Shown here piece after piece: positions 21,072-31,560 of a stretch of DNA of 64,000 bases. The stretch is from NCBI RefSeq assembly GCF_023242315.1, contig NZ_JALLIY010000001.1:434001-498000 (forward strand). Reading direction: 5' to 3'. A program made the translations under genes and the position numbers. The notes under the pieces are model-generated. The model did not search any database. It saw only the letters and a program-made list of their open reading frames with translations, and was not told the origin of the DNA. The stretch comes from Pseudomonas sp. MWU13-2105 (GTDB lineage Bacteria; Pseudomonadota; Gammaproteobacteria; Pseudomonadales; Pseudomonadaceae). Positions within the stretch are counted from its first letter, which is position 1; each line of letters begins with the position of its first letter.

Positions 21072-21917
21072 TCATTCCGATGCAGGTCGCTGCGCGCCCT
21101 GCGAGAAAAAGCGCCGATGGCTCGCCACCGGCATCCGCGCCCGGATGGACGCCTGTTCGTTACTGTCGCGTTCGGCCAGCAATACCGCTTCGCCTTGATC
21201 CTGTTCGGCGACGATGCGCCCCCAGGGGTCGACAATCGCCGCATGGCCAAAGGTTTCCCGTGGCCCCGGATGCACCCCGCCCTGGGCCGCCGCCAGCAGG
21301 TAGCACTGGGTCTCGATGGCCCGGGCGCGAATCAGCACTTCCCAGTGCGCCGCGCCGGTCACGGCAGTAAAGGCCGAGGGCGCGCTGATCAATTCGGCGC
21401 CGGCCTTGCGCAATTCGCTGTAGAGCTCGGGAAAGCGCAGGTCGTAGCACACGCTCAAGCCCAGGCGCCCGACCGGAGTATCGGCCACCACCACCTGGCT
21501 GCCATAAGCATAGTCATCGGATTCGCGATAGCGCCCGCGCGTGTCCGCCACGTCCACATCGAACAAATGCAGCTTGTCGTAACGCGCCACCGTCTCGCCC
21601 TGCTCGTCGAGCAACAGCGAGCAGGCGTTGGCCTTGGCATGCGGCTGGTCGACGGGCGGCAACGGCAAAGTGCCCGCCACTATCCATAACTTGAGGTCGC
21701 GAGCGGCCTGTTTCAACCAGGGCAGGATCGGTCCTTCGCCCAAGGCTTCGGCGCGGCCGATTGCGGCGACGTCGCGACGGCCCATGGCGGCGAAGTTTTC
21801 CGGCAGCACGGCCAGCCGCGCGCCGCCCTCGGCCGCCTGCTCCAGCAACGCGCGCGCCTGGGCCAGGTTGGCCAGGACATCGCTCTGGCTGACCATCTGG
21901 ATGACGGAAAAGGTCAT
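21072..21917 (-). CDS. Nitrilase-superfamily carbon-nitrogen hydrolase (Nit2-like)
   Basis: 281 residues from ATG 21917, preceded by AAGGAG. The Glu-Lys-Cys triad is Glu40 (LPENFAAMG), Lys115 ([10 protein letters not shown]) and Cys157 ([12 protein letters not shown]). The KLHLFDVDV and CYDLRFPE wording places it in the Nit1/Nit2 branch, whose members are omega-amidases or deaminated-glutathione amidases. The exact substrate cannot be read here. It ends 19 bp before the tldD start on the same strand, downstream of yhdP. Confidence 0.9.
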   Translation of the reverse strand: MTFSVIQMVSQSDVLANLAQARALLEQAAEGGARLAVLPENFAAMGRRDVAAIGRAEALGEGPILPWLKQAARDLKLWIVAGTLPLPPVDQPHAKANACSLLLDEQGETVARYDKLHLFDVDVADTRGRYRESDDYAYGSQVVVADTPVGRLGLSVCYDLRFPELYSELRKAGAELISAPSAFTAVTGAAHWEVLIRARAIETQCYLLAAAQGGVHPGPRETFGHAAIVDPWGRIVAEQDQGEAVLLAERDSNEQASIRARMPVASHRRFFSQGAQRPASE

Positions 21918-22009
21918 GGCGCACTCCTTCAAAGACATAGCGTCATGCTACTCCATGCAGCTGCACGCCCAGTACGAAAAATGTCGGCGCAACGGGGTCG
22001 CGCCGGGTC

Positions 22010-25000
22010 TTACTTCGACTTATCAAACGGCTTGTCGAAAGTGATCTTCGGTTCTTTCCAGGGGCCGGTGACGCTGTATTTGACGCTGGCGAAGCGCGCC
22101 ACCCGGTCGCCGATCAGCTTGTCGATCAGGAACAGCGCACCGCCGATGGCCGGTGCGCCGACGATCAGCGCGGCAATCGGCAGGTTGTTGGTCACCGGCA
22201 AGGTCACCAGCAGCTTGGCATCGACCCGGTCACCGACCAGATCAAGGGTGCCGTTGAGCTCCAGGTTGCTCGAAGGCCCGGTCAGGGTGATCGGCTTGCG
22301 CGTCACATACACGCCATCGCTGGCCACCAGCAGGCCCTTGACCTGGTCGTAGCTCAGGCCTTTGCCCAGCAGGTCGGAAAAGTCCAGGCGCAGGCGCCGG
22401 CCGATGGAGTTGAAGTTCAGCAGGCCGAACACCCGCAGCGCCTGGGCACCACCGTCGGCCTCGACAAACTGGCCCTTGTTCAGGGTCGCGTCGATACTGC
22501 CCGAGAAGCGCTTGGGTCCGACCCAGGCCGGCGAGCCGGGCCAACGACCGTCGACGTCGACGTGGAAATCCTCACTGGTGACGGTGGGGGCAAAGCTCCA
22601 GGCCTTGAGCACGTCCGCCAGGTTCTTGCCTTCCAGGCGTCCGTTGAACCAACTGCCGCTGCTGCCAGGTAGCCCTTCCCAGCCACCGGAGCCTTGCAGT
22701 TGCAGGCCCTTGAGACCGAGGTTGAGGTCATTGAGCTTGATGCCCTTGGGGGTCGGCCGCGCCTTGAGCGACCAGGCACCGACCAGGTCCTTGCCCTGGA
22801 ACAGTTGCTCGATGCTCACGTCGACCGCCGGAATCTGCCGGGGATCGACCGACGCCAATGGGTCCGGGGCATTCTCATCAGCCACCACGCTCGGATCCGG
22901 GGCCGGCAAACGCACATAGGCCAGCTTGATGCCAATCGGCACCCCCTTGGTGTCCGGCAAGGTCACGCTTCCCTTGGCCTGCTGGCTGTCGATCTGCAAG
23001 CCCCAGGCATTGGCGCTGCGGGCCATCAGTAAACTGACCTGATCGAACTGGCTGCCGAACGCGCTGAGCTTGCCAACCTTGAAGTCCGCGCCGCTGAGCA
23101 ACTGCTTGGCACTGCCGCCCGGATCCTGGCCGGCATAACGGTCGGCGACGGTTTTCCACGGTTCCAGGTCCAGCTCCGACAACACCCCGCGGATGCGCAG
23201 GCCCTGGGTCGTCGGCAGTTGCGCGTCGCCGTCGCCGAGGAACAATTCGCCACGGCCTTCGCCGAACCTGCCGCTCGGCGCGGCAAAGGTGAAGTTGGCC
23301 AAGTTGCCGTAATCGAACCAGTAACGTCGCTCGGCACCTTGCAAGGTCATGCGGAACACGCTATCACGGCCCTGGCTGGCCGGCATGCCGAACGGCGCCG
23401 GCAAGTCGACCGCAACGCCCTTGAGGCTGGAGTTGATCATCAACTGGCTGTCGGGACCGTCCAGGGTCAGTTGCAACTGGTAAGGCAGGTCACCCGAGAC
23501 CGGCAACGGCTGGCTGACATTCAGCCAATCGCTGAGTTTCTTGAGCGCCACCTGCCCCTTGGCCACCACCCGGGTATTGAGGCTACCCGGTTTGCCATCG
23601 GCGAAAATCTGCGCGGTGATGGGCCGTTCGAACGCCTGGGCCGTGATGTTCGTGGCGCTCAGGCCCTTGGCGCTGTCGAAGCGGAAATCGCCCTTGAGCT
23701 GGTTCAGTTCCAAGGCCGGATCAGGCAGTTTGAGACTGGCCTTGTCGGTCTTGAAATCCACCAGGATCTTCGGTTCCTCGGCCTTGACCAGCGGCACATC
23801 GAGGCTCACCTTGCCCGTCAGGTCACCCGTGGCCTGCCAGCCGGCAAAGGTCGCGGCGGTGCCGATCGGCGCCTCCTGGAGAATCTTCAGGCCGTCACCC
23901 AGCCCGCCGGCAAAATTGCCATCAAGCAACAGGCGGCTGTGCTGCCCGCTGGGCACATGAGGAATATTGACCACGATGTCGCGGACCTGGGTGTCGAGCA
24001 ACTGGCCTTCGCTGGCCTTGATCCGCACGCCGCTGTCCTCGATGAAGACATCGCCCTTGACCTTGCTGACATGCGGCCAGCCCGGCTGGAACGCCAGCTC
24101 CGTATCATGCACCTTGAAGAACAGGCTGATATTGCGCGCCGCCGCCGAGGCGTCGTGGTTCAACGAGCCCTGGTACTGGAAGAAGCCCTGCTCCACCGCG
24201 CCATGCAGGATCGAGCTGCGCAGCCACTCGTCCAGCGCCGGGCTCAACGCCGCCGGCAAATACTTGGGCGTGAACCGCCCCTCGCCATCCACCAGGCCGA
24301 CCCGCAGGTCCATGTAGTCTTCGGTGCCTTGGGCAAAGTGCAGGCGAATCAGGAAGTCGGCGGCGATCTTGCCCTCTTCCCCAAGCACCTTGATGTAGGG
24401 CGCGATCAGGGTGAAACCTTCCTGGTCCAGGCGCCAGGTCAGCCGTGCGTTGGCTTGCAGGTATTGCCAGGGTTTGTTGAAGATCGGGTACAGGTGCAGG
24501 GAGAAATCCTTGCTGTCCATACGCAGCTCGCCCTGGCCAAGGTCGCCGCTGATGCTGCCACTGACATTTCGCGCCGCCGGGGCGCCATGGTAGGCGTCAA
24601 AACCGACCCGCTCCAGGTTCGCGGCGAAGCTCAGCTTTTGATCGCCGATTTCCTCGGGGCGGTAATCCAGCAGCACGTTACGCAGCGTGCCACTGACTTT
24701 CAGGTGATCAAGGGCCGTGGCCAGGCCCTCGGGCAAGGGCGCCAGGGCGTCGAGCAAAGGGGTGATCGGCGTCAGGTCGAGGCGGTCGGCCTGCAGCTGC
24801 CAACGTGCCGATTCCTTGTCGGTGGCCGCGAGTTGCTGCAACTGCAGATGACTTTCCCAGCGCGTCTGCCCCAGGCTCATGGCCAGGGAATTGAGCTGCA
24901 CGTCAAAACCCTGCCCGGTGTGCTGGACATAGGCGTTGAGGGCCAGGTTGTCGATGTTCACCGCCTTGCGCTCGGCATAGGCGCCACGCAATTGCGGTGC

Positions 25001-25825
25001 ATTGAGCCGGACCACGGCGTTCTGCACCGTGCCATTGGCCCAGTTCAACCAGAACTCGCCGCCGGCCTTGAGCTCGGTGATTTTCATTTGCCCGCTCAGT
25101 CGCGCCGGCAGCCACCGCGCCCAGTCGCTTTGCGGCAGGCTCAGGTAGGCTTGCGCGCTGCCGTTGCGCCAGTCGCTGGCGCGCAGACGGGTTTTCAGGT
25201 TCAGGGCCAGGGGCTGGCCGTCGGGCAAATTCAGGCGCAGGTCGAGGCGCTGGCGGGAAACACCGCTTTCCAGGTTGAGACCGACGTAAGTCAAGGTCAG
25301 CGGTGACTCGCCGAAGGGCTGCAAGGTCACCTGGCTGTCGAGCACCGACAGCTGCTTGACCATCTGCGAGCTCGTCAGCAACTGCGCGGGGTCCAGCGGC
25401 TGATCGCCCTGGACCGGCAAGCCCTGGAGGGCCCAGTGGCCGTCCTGGTCTTCTTTCAGGCTCAGTTGCAGGCCACCCAGTTCGAGATGGGCGATCCGCA
25501 CTTCGCGGGCCCGCAGGCTGGCCCAGAGATCAGGGATCACCTGGACCTTGTCCAGCAACAGCGCCGAAGCGCCCTGGCCGACCTTCACGTCGTGGGCCAG
25601 GAGCACCGGGGCCAGGCCGTGCCAGCGCCCTTCCAGGCTGCCGATGGACAGCGGCAGCCCCACCACGGCCTGGGCCTTGCTTTCGATCTCGGCGCGATAC
25701 TCGGCCACCAGCGGCACCAGTTGCCGGCCCAGGCTGATATACAACGCCACCAGCACCAGCAACAACGCACAGAGGCCCATGCTCCAACGGGTCAAGCCGG
25801 CAACAAAGCGTGTCAGACGCTCCAT
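22010..25825 (-). CDS. yhdP: AsmA-like giant lipid-transport protein YhdP
   Basis: 1271 residues from ATG 25825 (MERLTRFVAGLTRWS), with AGGGGG upstream. A single N-terminal transmembrane helix (about 14-36) anchors a very long periplasmic beta-rich region, typical of the YhdP/TIGR02099 family (DUF3971 and AsmA-type C-terminus: GRLRLDFSDLLGKGLSYDQVKG, LELNGTLDLVGDRVDAKLLVTLPVTNN). YhdP with TamB and YdbH is thought to bridge inner and outer membranes for phospholipid transport. That complements the mla and lpt genes earlier in the window. It follows rng by 76 bp. Confidence 0.95.
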   Translation of the reverse strand: MERLTRFVAGLTRWSMGLCALLLVLVALYISLGRQLVPLVAEYRAEIESKAQAVVGLPLSIGSLEGRWHGLAPVLLAHDVKVGQGASALLLDKVQVIPDLWASLRAREVRIAHLELGGLQLSLKEDQDGHWALQGLPVQGDQPLDPAQLLTSSQMVKQLSVLDSQVTLQPFGESPLTLTYVGLNLESGVSRQRLDLRLNLPDGQPLALNLKTRLRASDWRNGSAQAYLSLPQSDWARWLPARLSGQMKITELKAGGEFWLNWANGTVQNAVVRLNAPQLRGAYAERKAVNIDNLALNAYVQHTGQGFDVQLNSLAMSLGQTRWESHLQLQQLAATDKESARWQLQADRLDLTPITPLLDALAPLPEGLATALDHLKVSGTLRNVLLDYRPEEIGDQKLSFAANLERVGFDAYHGAPAARNVSGSISGDLGQGELRMDSKDFSLHLYPIFNKPWQYLQANARLTWRLDQEGFTLIAPYIKVLGEEGKIAADFLIRLHFAQGTEDYMDLRVGLVDGEGRFTPKYLPAALSPALDEWLRSSILHGAVEQGFFQYQGSLNHDASAAARNISLFFKVHDTELAFQPGWPHVSKVKGDVFIEDSGVRIKASEGQLLDTQVRDIVVNIPHVPSGQHSRLLLDGNFAGGLGDGLKILQEAPIGTAATFAGWQATGDLTGKVSLDVPLVKAEEPKILVDFKTDKASLKLPDPALELNQLKGDFRFDSAKGLSATNITAQAFERPITAQIFADGKPGSLNTRVVAKGQVALKKLSDWLNVSQPLPVSGDLPYQLQLTLDGPDSQLMINSSLKGVAVDLPAPFGMPASQGRDSVFRMTLQGAERRYWFDYGNLANFTFAAPSGRFGEGRGELFLGDGDAQLPTTQGLRIRGVLSELDLEPWKTVADRYAGQDPGGSAKQLLSGADFKVGKLSAFGSQFDQVSLLMARSANAWGLQIDSQQAKGSVTLPDTKGVPIGIKLAYVRLPAPDPSVVADENAPDPLASVDPRQIPAVDVSIEQLFQGKDLVGAWSLKARPTPKGIKLNDLNLGLKGLQLQGSGGWEGLPGSSGSWFNGRLEGKNLADVLKAWSFAPTVTSEDFHVDVDGRWPGSPAWVGPKRFSGSIDATLNKGQFVEADGGAQALRVFGLLNFNSIGRRLRLDFSDLLGKGLSYDQVKGLLVASDGVYVTRKPITLTGPSSNLELNGTLDLVGDRVDAKLLVTLPVTNNLPIAALIVGAPAIGGALFLIDKLIGDRVARFASVKYSVTGPWKEPKITFDKPFDKSK

Positions 25826-25901
25826 GTCAGTGCCCCCTTGAGGCAAGGTTCAATGAACAGGCCGACGCTGGACCGGGCTTGCAGGTTCTCAGTACAGGAA
25901 A

Positions 25902-27359
25902 TCAGAGCAGCACCACGTCATATTGTTCCTGGGAATACATGGTCTCGACCTGGAAACGGATGGTGCGGCCGATAAAGCCTTCCAGCTCTGCGACATTACC
26001 GGACTCCTCGTCCAGCAGGCGGTCGACGACCTTCTGGTTGGCCAACACTCTATAACCTTCGGCCTGGTAGGCGCGGGCCTCACGCAAAATTTCACGAAAA
26101 ATCTCGTAGCAAACCGTTTCCGGGGTCTTCAATTTGCCGCGGCCCTGGCAGCTGTTGCAAGGCTCGCACAGCACCTGTTCGAGGCTTTCGCGGGTGCGCT
26201 TGCGGGTCATCTGCACCAGGCCCAGTTCGGTGATGCCGATGATGTTGGTCTTGGCGTGATCGCGCTCCAGCTGCTTTTCCAGGGTCCGCAGGACCTGGCG
26301 CTGGTGCTCCTCGTCTTCCATGTCGATGAAGTCGATGATGATGATCCCGCCCAGGTTGCGCAGGCGCAGCTGCCGGGCAATCGCGGTGGCCGCCTCGAGG
26401 TTGGTCTTGAAGATGGTTTCTTCGAGATTGCGATGGCCGACAAAGGCCCCGGTGTTGACGTCGATGGTACTCATGGCTTCGGCCGGGTCGACCACCAGAT
26501 AGCCGCCGGACTTGAGCGGCACCTTGCGTTCCAGGGCCTTCTGGATCTCGTCCTCGACGCCATACAGGTCGAAGATCGGCCGCTCGCCGGGGTAGTGCTC
26601 CAGGCGGTCGGCGATTTCCGGCATCAGTTCGGCGACGAACTGCGTGGTCTTCTGGAAGGTTTCCCGCGAGTCGATGCGAATCTTCTCGATCTTCGGGCTG
26701 ACCAGGTCACGCAGGGTGCGCAGGGCCAGGCCGAGGTCCTCGTAGATCACGCTGGGGGCGCCGATGGTCTTGATCTGCGCGCCGATCTGGTCCCAGAGAC
26801 GCCGCAGGTAGCGGATGTCCATCATGATCTCGTCGGCCCCGGCGCCCTCGGCCGCGGTGCGCAGGATAAAGCCGCCGGCTTCGGTGATGCCTTCGCGGGC
26901 CACGCAATCGCTGACCACCTGCTTGAGGCGCTCGCGCTCGGCTTCGTCCTCGATTTTCAGGGAAATGCCGACATGCGCGGTACGCGGCATGTACACCAGG
27001 TAACGCGAGGGGATCGACAGTTGCGTGGTCAGGCGCGCGCCCTTGGTGCCGATGGGGTCCTTGGTGACTTGCACCACCAGGCTCTGCCCTTCGTGCACCA
27101 GCGCACTGATGCTCTCCACCGCCGGCCCTTCGCGCATGGAGATTTCCGAGGCGTGGATAAACGCCGCCCGGTCCAGGCCGATATCGACGAAGGCCGCCTG
27201 CATGCCCGGCAACACCCGCACCACCTTGCCTTTGTAGATATTGCCGACGATTCCGCGTTTCTGCGTTCGCTCGACATGAACCTCTTGCAACACGCCGTTC
27301 TCTACCACCGCCACGCGCGATTCCATCGGCGTGATGTTGATCAGGATCTCTTCACTCAT
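25902..27359 (-). CDS. rng: Ribonuclease G
   Basis: 485 residues from ATG 27359; the frame is open further upstream over maf but MSEEILINITPMESR is the family start. An S1-like domain (RGIVGNIYKGKVVRVLPGMQAAFVDIGLDRAAFIHASE) precedes the RNase E/G catalytic domain, with DVNTGAFVGHRNLEETIFKTNLEAA, GIIIIDFIDMEDEEH and the zinc-link CEPCNSCQGRG. RNase G matures 16S rRNA and degrades selected mRNAs. It lies 59 bp after maf on the same strand. Confidence 0.96.
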   Translation of the reverse strand: MSEEILINITPMESRVAVVENGVLQEVHVERTQKRGIVGNIYKGKVVRVLPGMQAAFVDIGLDRAAFIHASEISMREGPAVESISALVHEGQSLVVQVTKDPIGTKGARLTTQLSIPSRYLVYMPRTAHVGISLKIEDEAERERLKQVVSDCVAREGITEAGGFILRTAAEGAGADEIMMDIRYLRRLWDQIGAQIKTIGAPSVIYEDLGLALRTLRDLVSPKIEKIRIDSRETFQKTTQFVAELMPEIADRLEHYPGERPIFDLYGVEDEIQKALERKVPLKSGGYLVVDPAEAMSTIDVNTGAFVGHRNLEETIFKTNLEAATAIARQLRLRNLGGIIIIDFIDMEDEEHQRQVLRTLEKQLERDHAKTNIIGITELGLVQMTRKRTRESLEQVLCEPCNSCQGRGKLKTPETVCYEIFREILREARAYQAEGYRVLANQKVVDRLLDEESGNVAELEGFIGRTIRFQVETMYSQEQYDVVLL

Positions 27360-27418
27360 GGCTGGGTCTCGTTCAGGCGTATTCACAATAAAATTGCCGT
27401 ATCGCGGGCGTGCGGCAA

Positions 27419-28024
27419 TCAGCGCACGACAAGGTTTTGCCAACAGGGTATGCCGAAATGGCCGAGCAGTTCTGCGGTTTCGCACACGGGCAGGCCGACC
27501 ACGCCGGAATAACTGCCATTCAGCCCAGCCACGAACACCGCCGCCAAGCCTTGAATAGCATAGGCGCCCGCCTTGTCCCGTGGCTCACCGCTGGACCAGT
27601 AGAGATGAGCTTCTTCTGAGTTTATTGCGCGAAATTTCACCAGACTGCGTACCACCCGCGACTCGCAGCGCTCGCCGTCGAGCACGGCAATGGCAGTCAG
27701 CACTTCGTGTTCGCGATCGGACAAGGCCAGCAGCATAGCCAGCGCATCCGCTTCATCCAGCGGCTTGCCGAGAATCCGACCGTCCAGGACCACGGCGGTG
27801 TCGGCCCCCAGCACGCAGGTGCCGGCCGCCGCCTGCCCGGCCCCGAGACGCGCGCGACCGGCCGTGGCCTTGCCCCGCGCCAGACGCTCGACGTAGGCCA
27901 ACGGGCTTTCATCAAGCAATGGGGTCTCGTCGATCTCGGCACTGATGACGCTGAACGGCACGCCGATCTGTGTCAGCAGTTCACGCCGACGCGGTGAGCC
28001 GGAAGCCAGGTAGAGCGAGGTCAT
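27419..28024 (-). CDS. maf: Maf-family nucleotide pyrophosphatase
   Basis: 201 residues. Maf proteins hydrolyse non-canonical or pyrimidine nucleoside triphosphates, preventing their incorporation. Markers are [18 protein letters not shown] at the N-terminus, [18 protein letters not shown], and [15 protein letters not shown]. The arginine-rich SPRRREL is typical of the YhdE (dTTP/UTP pyrophosphatase) branch next to mre and rng genes. Confidence 0.93.
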   Translation of the reverse strand: MTSLYLASGSPRRRELLTQIGVPFSVISAEIDETPLLDESPLAYVERLARGKATAGRARLGAGQAAAGTCVLGADTAVVLDGRILGKPLDEADALAMLLALSDREHEVLTAIAVLDGERCESRVVRSLVKFRAINSEEAHLYWSSGEPRDKAGAYAIQGLAAVFVAGLNGSYSGVVGLPVCETAELLGHFGIPCWQNLVVR

Positions 28025-28107
28025 CGAGACATCTCCGTGTCGGGGCTCTTTTAGAAGCTATGTCAGCAGAATCGGCAGCTCACCCGCAAATGGCCGGCGA
28101 AATCCCG

Positions 28108-28596
28108 TCAGTTGATTTTGTAGCGTCGGCGCAGCCCGCGCAGACCGAAGCTGACCCAAGGCCAGAGCAAGGCGCTGACCAGCGCCGGCAGCACCAGCGC
28201 CAGGGTCGGCTGGCGGTTGCCGGTCAAGGCGCTGAGCCAGAGTTGCACCAACTGCGCGAGGCCGAAGATCACCAGGAGCACCAGGCTCTGTTGCCACATC
28301 GGGAACATCCGCAGGCGTTGTTGCAGCGACAGCACGAGGAAGGTGATGAGGGTCAGGATCAACGCGTTCTGCCCCAGCAGGGTGCCGTAGAGCACGTCTT
28401 CGGCCAGGCCCAGCAGGAACGCGGTGACCATGCCGATCTTGTGCGGCAGGTACAGCGCCCAGAATGCCAGCAACAGCGCCAGCCACAGCGGGCGCAGGAT
28501 TTCCATGAACTGTGGCAACGGCGAAACACTGAGCAACAGGCCGATGGCGAAGGTCAGCCAGACGATCCAGCCATTGCGGGAAAAAGTACCGGCCAT
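28108..28596 (-). CDS. mreD: Rod-shape determining protein MreD
   Basis: 162 residues with five hydrophobic segments. MreD is an inner-membrane component of the elongasome with MreB, MreC, RodZ and PBP2. Family wording includes LWLALLLAFWALYLPHKIGMVTAFLLGLAEDVLYGTLLGQNAL. It overlaps mreC by one base. Confidence 0.92.
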   Translation of the reverse strand: MAGTFSRNGWIVWLTFAIGLLLSVSPLPQFMEILRPLWLALLLAFWALYLPHKIGMVTAFLLGLAEDVLYGTLLGQNALILTLITFLVLSLQQRLRMFPMWQQSLVLLVIFGLAQLVQLWLSALTGNRQPTLALVLPALVSALLWPWVSFGLRGLRRRYKIN

Positions 28597-29654
28597 TATT
28601 CCTCCGTCCGGGGGGCTGCCCGTGTCGTCGCCGGCGGTTTGCTCGCGGCGGGTTTGGCAGCGGTGGGCTTGACGACATGGGCCGCCGGCTTGGCCGGGGT
28701 CGTCGGTGCGGCGGCGGCAGGCGCCGGGGCGACCGGCTTGGCCGGTGTCGCGGGCGTGGCGCCAGGCTTGGGCACCGTGGCCGGGACCACTGGCGCGCCA
28801 TCACCACCCTGGCGATCAGCTTCCTGGGCCTGGGCGGCTTCGTTGGCCCGTTCTTCCGGAGTGCGGCTGTCGCTGAATACCAGCAACAGGTAACGGCTGC
28901 GGTTCAACGCGGCGGTCGGCACGGCGCGGACAATGGCGAACGGCTGGCCGGAATCGTGGATAACTTCCTTGACCGTCGCCACCGGGTAACCGGCCGGGAA
29001 CCGCTGGCCCAGGCCGGAACTGACCAGCAGGTCGCCTTCCTTGATATCGGCGGTGTCGGCGACGTGGCGCAGTTCCAGGCGCTCGGGATTGCCGGTACCG
29101 CTGGCAATCGCCCGCAGGCCGTTGCGGTTGACCTGCACCGGAATGCTGTGGGTGGTGTCGGTGAGCAGCAGCACGCGCGAGGTGTAGGGCATCAACTCGA
29201 CCACCTGGCCCATCAGGCCACGGGCATCGAGCACCGGTTGGCCAAGGACCACGCCGTCCCGTTCACCCTTGTTGATGATGATGCGATGGGTAAAGGGGTT
29301 GGGGTCCATGCCGATCAGTTCGGCCACTTCGACCTTCTCGTTGACCAGCGCCGAGGAGTTGAGCAATTCGCGCAGGCGTACGTTCTGCTCGGTCAAGGCC
29401 GCGAGTTTTTGCAGGCGCCCTTGCAACAGCAGGTTTTCAGTCTGGAGTTTTTCGTTTTCGGCGACCAGCTCGGTACGACTGCCGAACTGACTGGCCACGC
29501 CTTGCCACAAGCGTTGCGGCAGGTCGGTGATCCAGTACGACTGCATCAGCACCAGCGACATCTGGCTGCGCACCGGCTTGAGCAGCGTGAAACGGGCATC
29601 GACCACCATCAGCGCGACCGATAGCACGACCAGCACCAACAAGCGCACGCCCAA
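28596..29654 (-). CDS. mreC: Rod-shape determining protein MreC
   Basis: 352 residues. An N-terminal membrane helix (about 3-22), a coiled coil (ENEKLQTENLLLQGRLQKLAALTEQNVRLREL) and the beta-rich MreC domain (LIGMDPNPFTHRIIINKGERDGV, VLLLTDTTHSIPVQVNRNGLRAIA) are clear. The last 60 or so residues form an Ala/Pro/Lys-rich tail, longer than the enterobacterial protein and probably disordered in the periplasm. It is separated from mreB by a 308-bp structured gap. Confidence 0.94.
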   Translation of the reverse strand: MGVRLLVLVVLSVALMVVDARFTLLKPVRSQMSLVLMQSYWITDLPQRLWQGVASQFGSRTELVAENEKLQTENLLLQGRLQKLAALTEQNVRLRELLNSSALVNEKVEVAELIGMDPNPFTHRIIINKGERDGVVLGQPVLDARGLMGQVVELMPYTSRVLLLTDTTHSIPVQVNRNGLRAIASGTGNPERLELRHVADTADIKEGDLLVSSGLGQRFPAGYPVATVKEVIHDSGQPFAIVRAVPTAALNRSRYLLLVFSDSRTPEERANEAAQAQEADRQGGDGAPVVPATVPKPGATPATPAKPVAPAPAAAAPTTPAKPAAHVVKPTAAKPAASKPPATTRAAPRTEE

Positions 29655-29767
29655 TGAGGGGCCTTTGGCAAAAAGCGGTTTAATGAGCCGCTCCTCCCAG
29701 GCAATGAGTCATTTTATTCATACGGCATCACACCGGCCTGGATGAAGTTGACAGAAGATAAACGCAA

Positions 29768-29792
29768 CAGGCAGCACTGCAAGTGCTGCCTG
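29768..29792 (-). terminator. Perfect 11-bp stem-loop upstream of mreC
   Basis: CAGGCAGCACT (29768-29778) pairs with AGTGCTGCCTG (29782-29792) around a 3-nt loop. On the minus strand it is followed by a T-rich TTGCGTTTATCTTC stretch, so it could act as a partial terminator or attenuator that lowers mreCD relative to mreB. Confidence 0.55.
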
Positions 29793-29810
29793 CGAGCGAA
29801 ACAGCATAGG

Positions 29811-29943
29811 CCGTACGAAAGCTGCCTGCGCAACGATCATGCTGCGTTAAAAACAGGCTCGGAATGCTCATTGACAACAGTCAACTCCGCTTCCCCGCCT
29901 GTTTTTACCTCGCCTGATCGCCGCTCGGCGAGCTTTCGTACGG
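29811..29943. repeat. 133-bp element with nested inverted repeats
   Basis: Outer arms CCGTACGAAAGCT (29811-29823) and AGCTTTCGTACGG (29931-29943) are a perfect 13-bp inverted repeat. Inside, TAAAAACAGGC (29848-29858) and GCCTGTTTTTA (29897-29907) form a perfect 11-bp pair, and TTGAC/GTCAA (29871-29884) a small tip. This can be a long RNA hairpin or a small mobile palindromic element; no target duplication is visible at its edges. Confidence 0.6.
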
Positions 29944-29962
29944 ACCCAATCATCCGGCGAAC

Positions 29963-31090
<1,128 letters not shown>

Positions 31091-31187
31091 TTAGGCGTTT
31101 TTCCGAGCACCATCCCATACAATCGCGGCCATGTGACCGTAGAAATGCGGTAGTGTTCCGACAATCGTAAGTCGCGCCCGCACTTAT

Positions 31188-31217
31188 TGACACTCTTTAT
31201 TGTGTATTGCCTAACCG
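31188..31217 (+). promoter_or_regulatory. Possible gatCAB promoter
   Basis: A consensus -35 TTGACA (31188-31193) lies 64 bp upstream of gatC, but the expected -10 about 17-18 bp later reads TAACCG, a poor match. It is the best candidate in the 256-bp mreB-gatC divergent region. Confidence 0.3.
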
Positions 31218-31256
31218 AACGGACCCCTTCCGTCCGGTTTTCCACTGGAGATCCCC

Positions 31257-31544
31257 ATGGCGCTTGAACGCTCCGACGTGGAAAAAATCGCTCACCTGGC
31301 CCGCCTGGGCCTGGTCGAAGCCGATCTTCCACGCACCACCGAGGCCCTGAACAGCATTCTGGGCCTGGTCGACCAGATGCAGGCTGTCGATACCAGCGGC
31401 ATCGAACCGCTTGCCCACCCTCTGGAAGCGAATCAGCGCCTGCGCGCCGACGTCGTCACCGAGCGAAATCACCGCGAGGCTTATCAGTCCATCGCGCCAG
31501 CGGTCGAAAACGGCCTGTACCTGGTTCCGAAAGTCATCGACTAA
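31257..31544 (+). CDS. gatC: Asp/Glu-tRNA amidotransferase subunit C
   Basis: 95 residues. GatC stabilises GatA and GatB in the amidotransferase that turns Glu-tRNA(Gln) and/or Asp-tRNA(Asn) into the amidated forms. Family wording: [55 protein letters not shown]. It starts the gatCAB operon and is followed 16 bp later by gatA. Confidence 0.95.
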   Translation: MALERSDVEKIAHLARLGLVEADLPRTTEALNSILGLVDQMQAVDTSGIEPLAHPLEANQRLRADVVTERNHREAYQSIAPAVENGLYLVPKVID

Positions 31545-31560
31545 AGGGAAAGAGCCTGCA

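Larger units (their letters stand above)
29655..29962 (-). promoter_or_regulatory. Structured mreB-mreC intergenic region
   Basis: 308 bp with no gene, holding a nested set of inverted repeats and a separate 11-bp stem-loop, listed individually. It lies in the mreBCD transcription path (minus strand), so it would form the 3' end of mreB mRNA and the leader of mreC. Confidence 0.6.

Noticed and set aside
23219..25306. 695-codon plus-strand frame opposite yhdP
   Set aside because: Mirror of a GC-rich coding strand; its translation is His/Gln/Arg-rich with no family wording or ribosome site, while yhdP on the other strand is clear.
25923..27512. 529-codon plus-strand frame opposite rng
   Set aside because: Antisense shadow of RNase G; composition (Gly/His/Leu/Asp) and lack of motifs argue against a gene.
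29811..29943. Classification of the mreB-mreC element as a proven MITE
   Set aside because: Inverted ends are perfect but no target-site duplication is visible and copy number cannot be tested here; kept only as a structural element.
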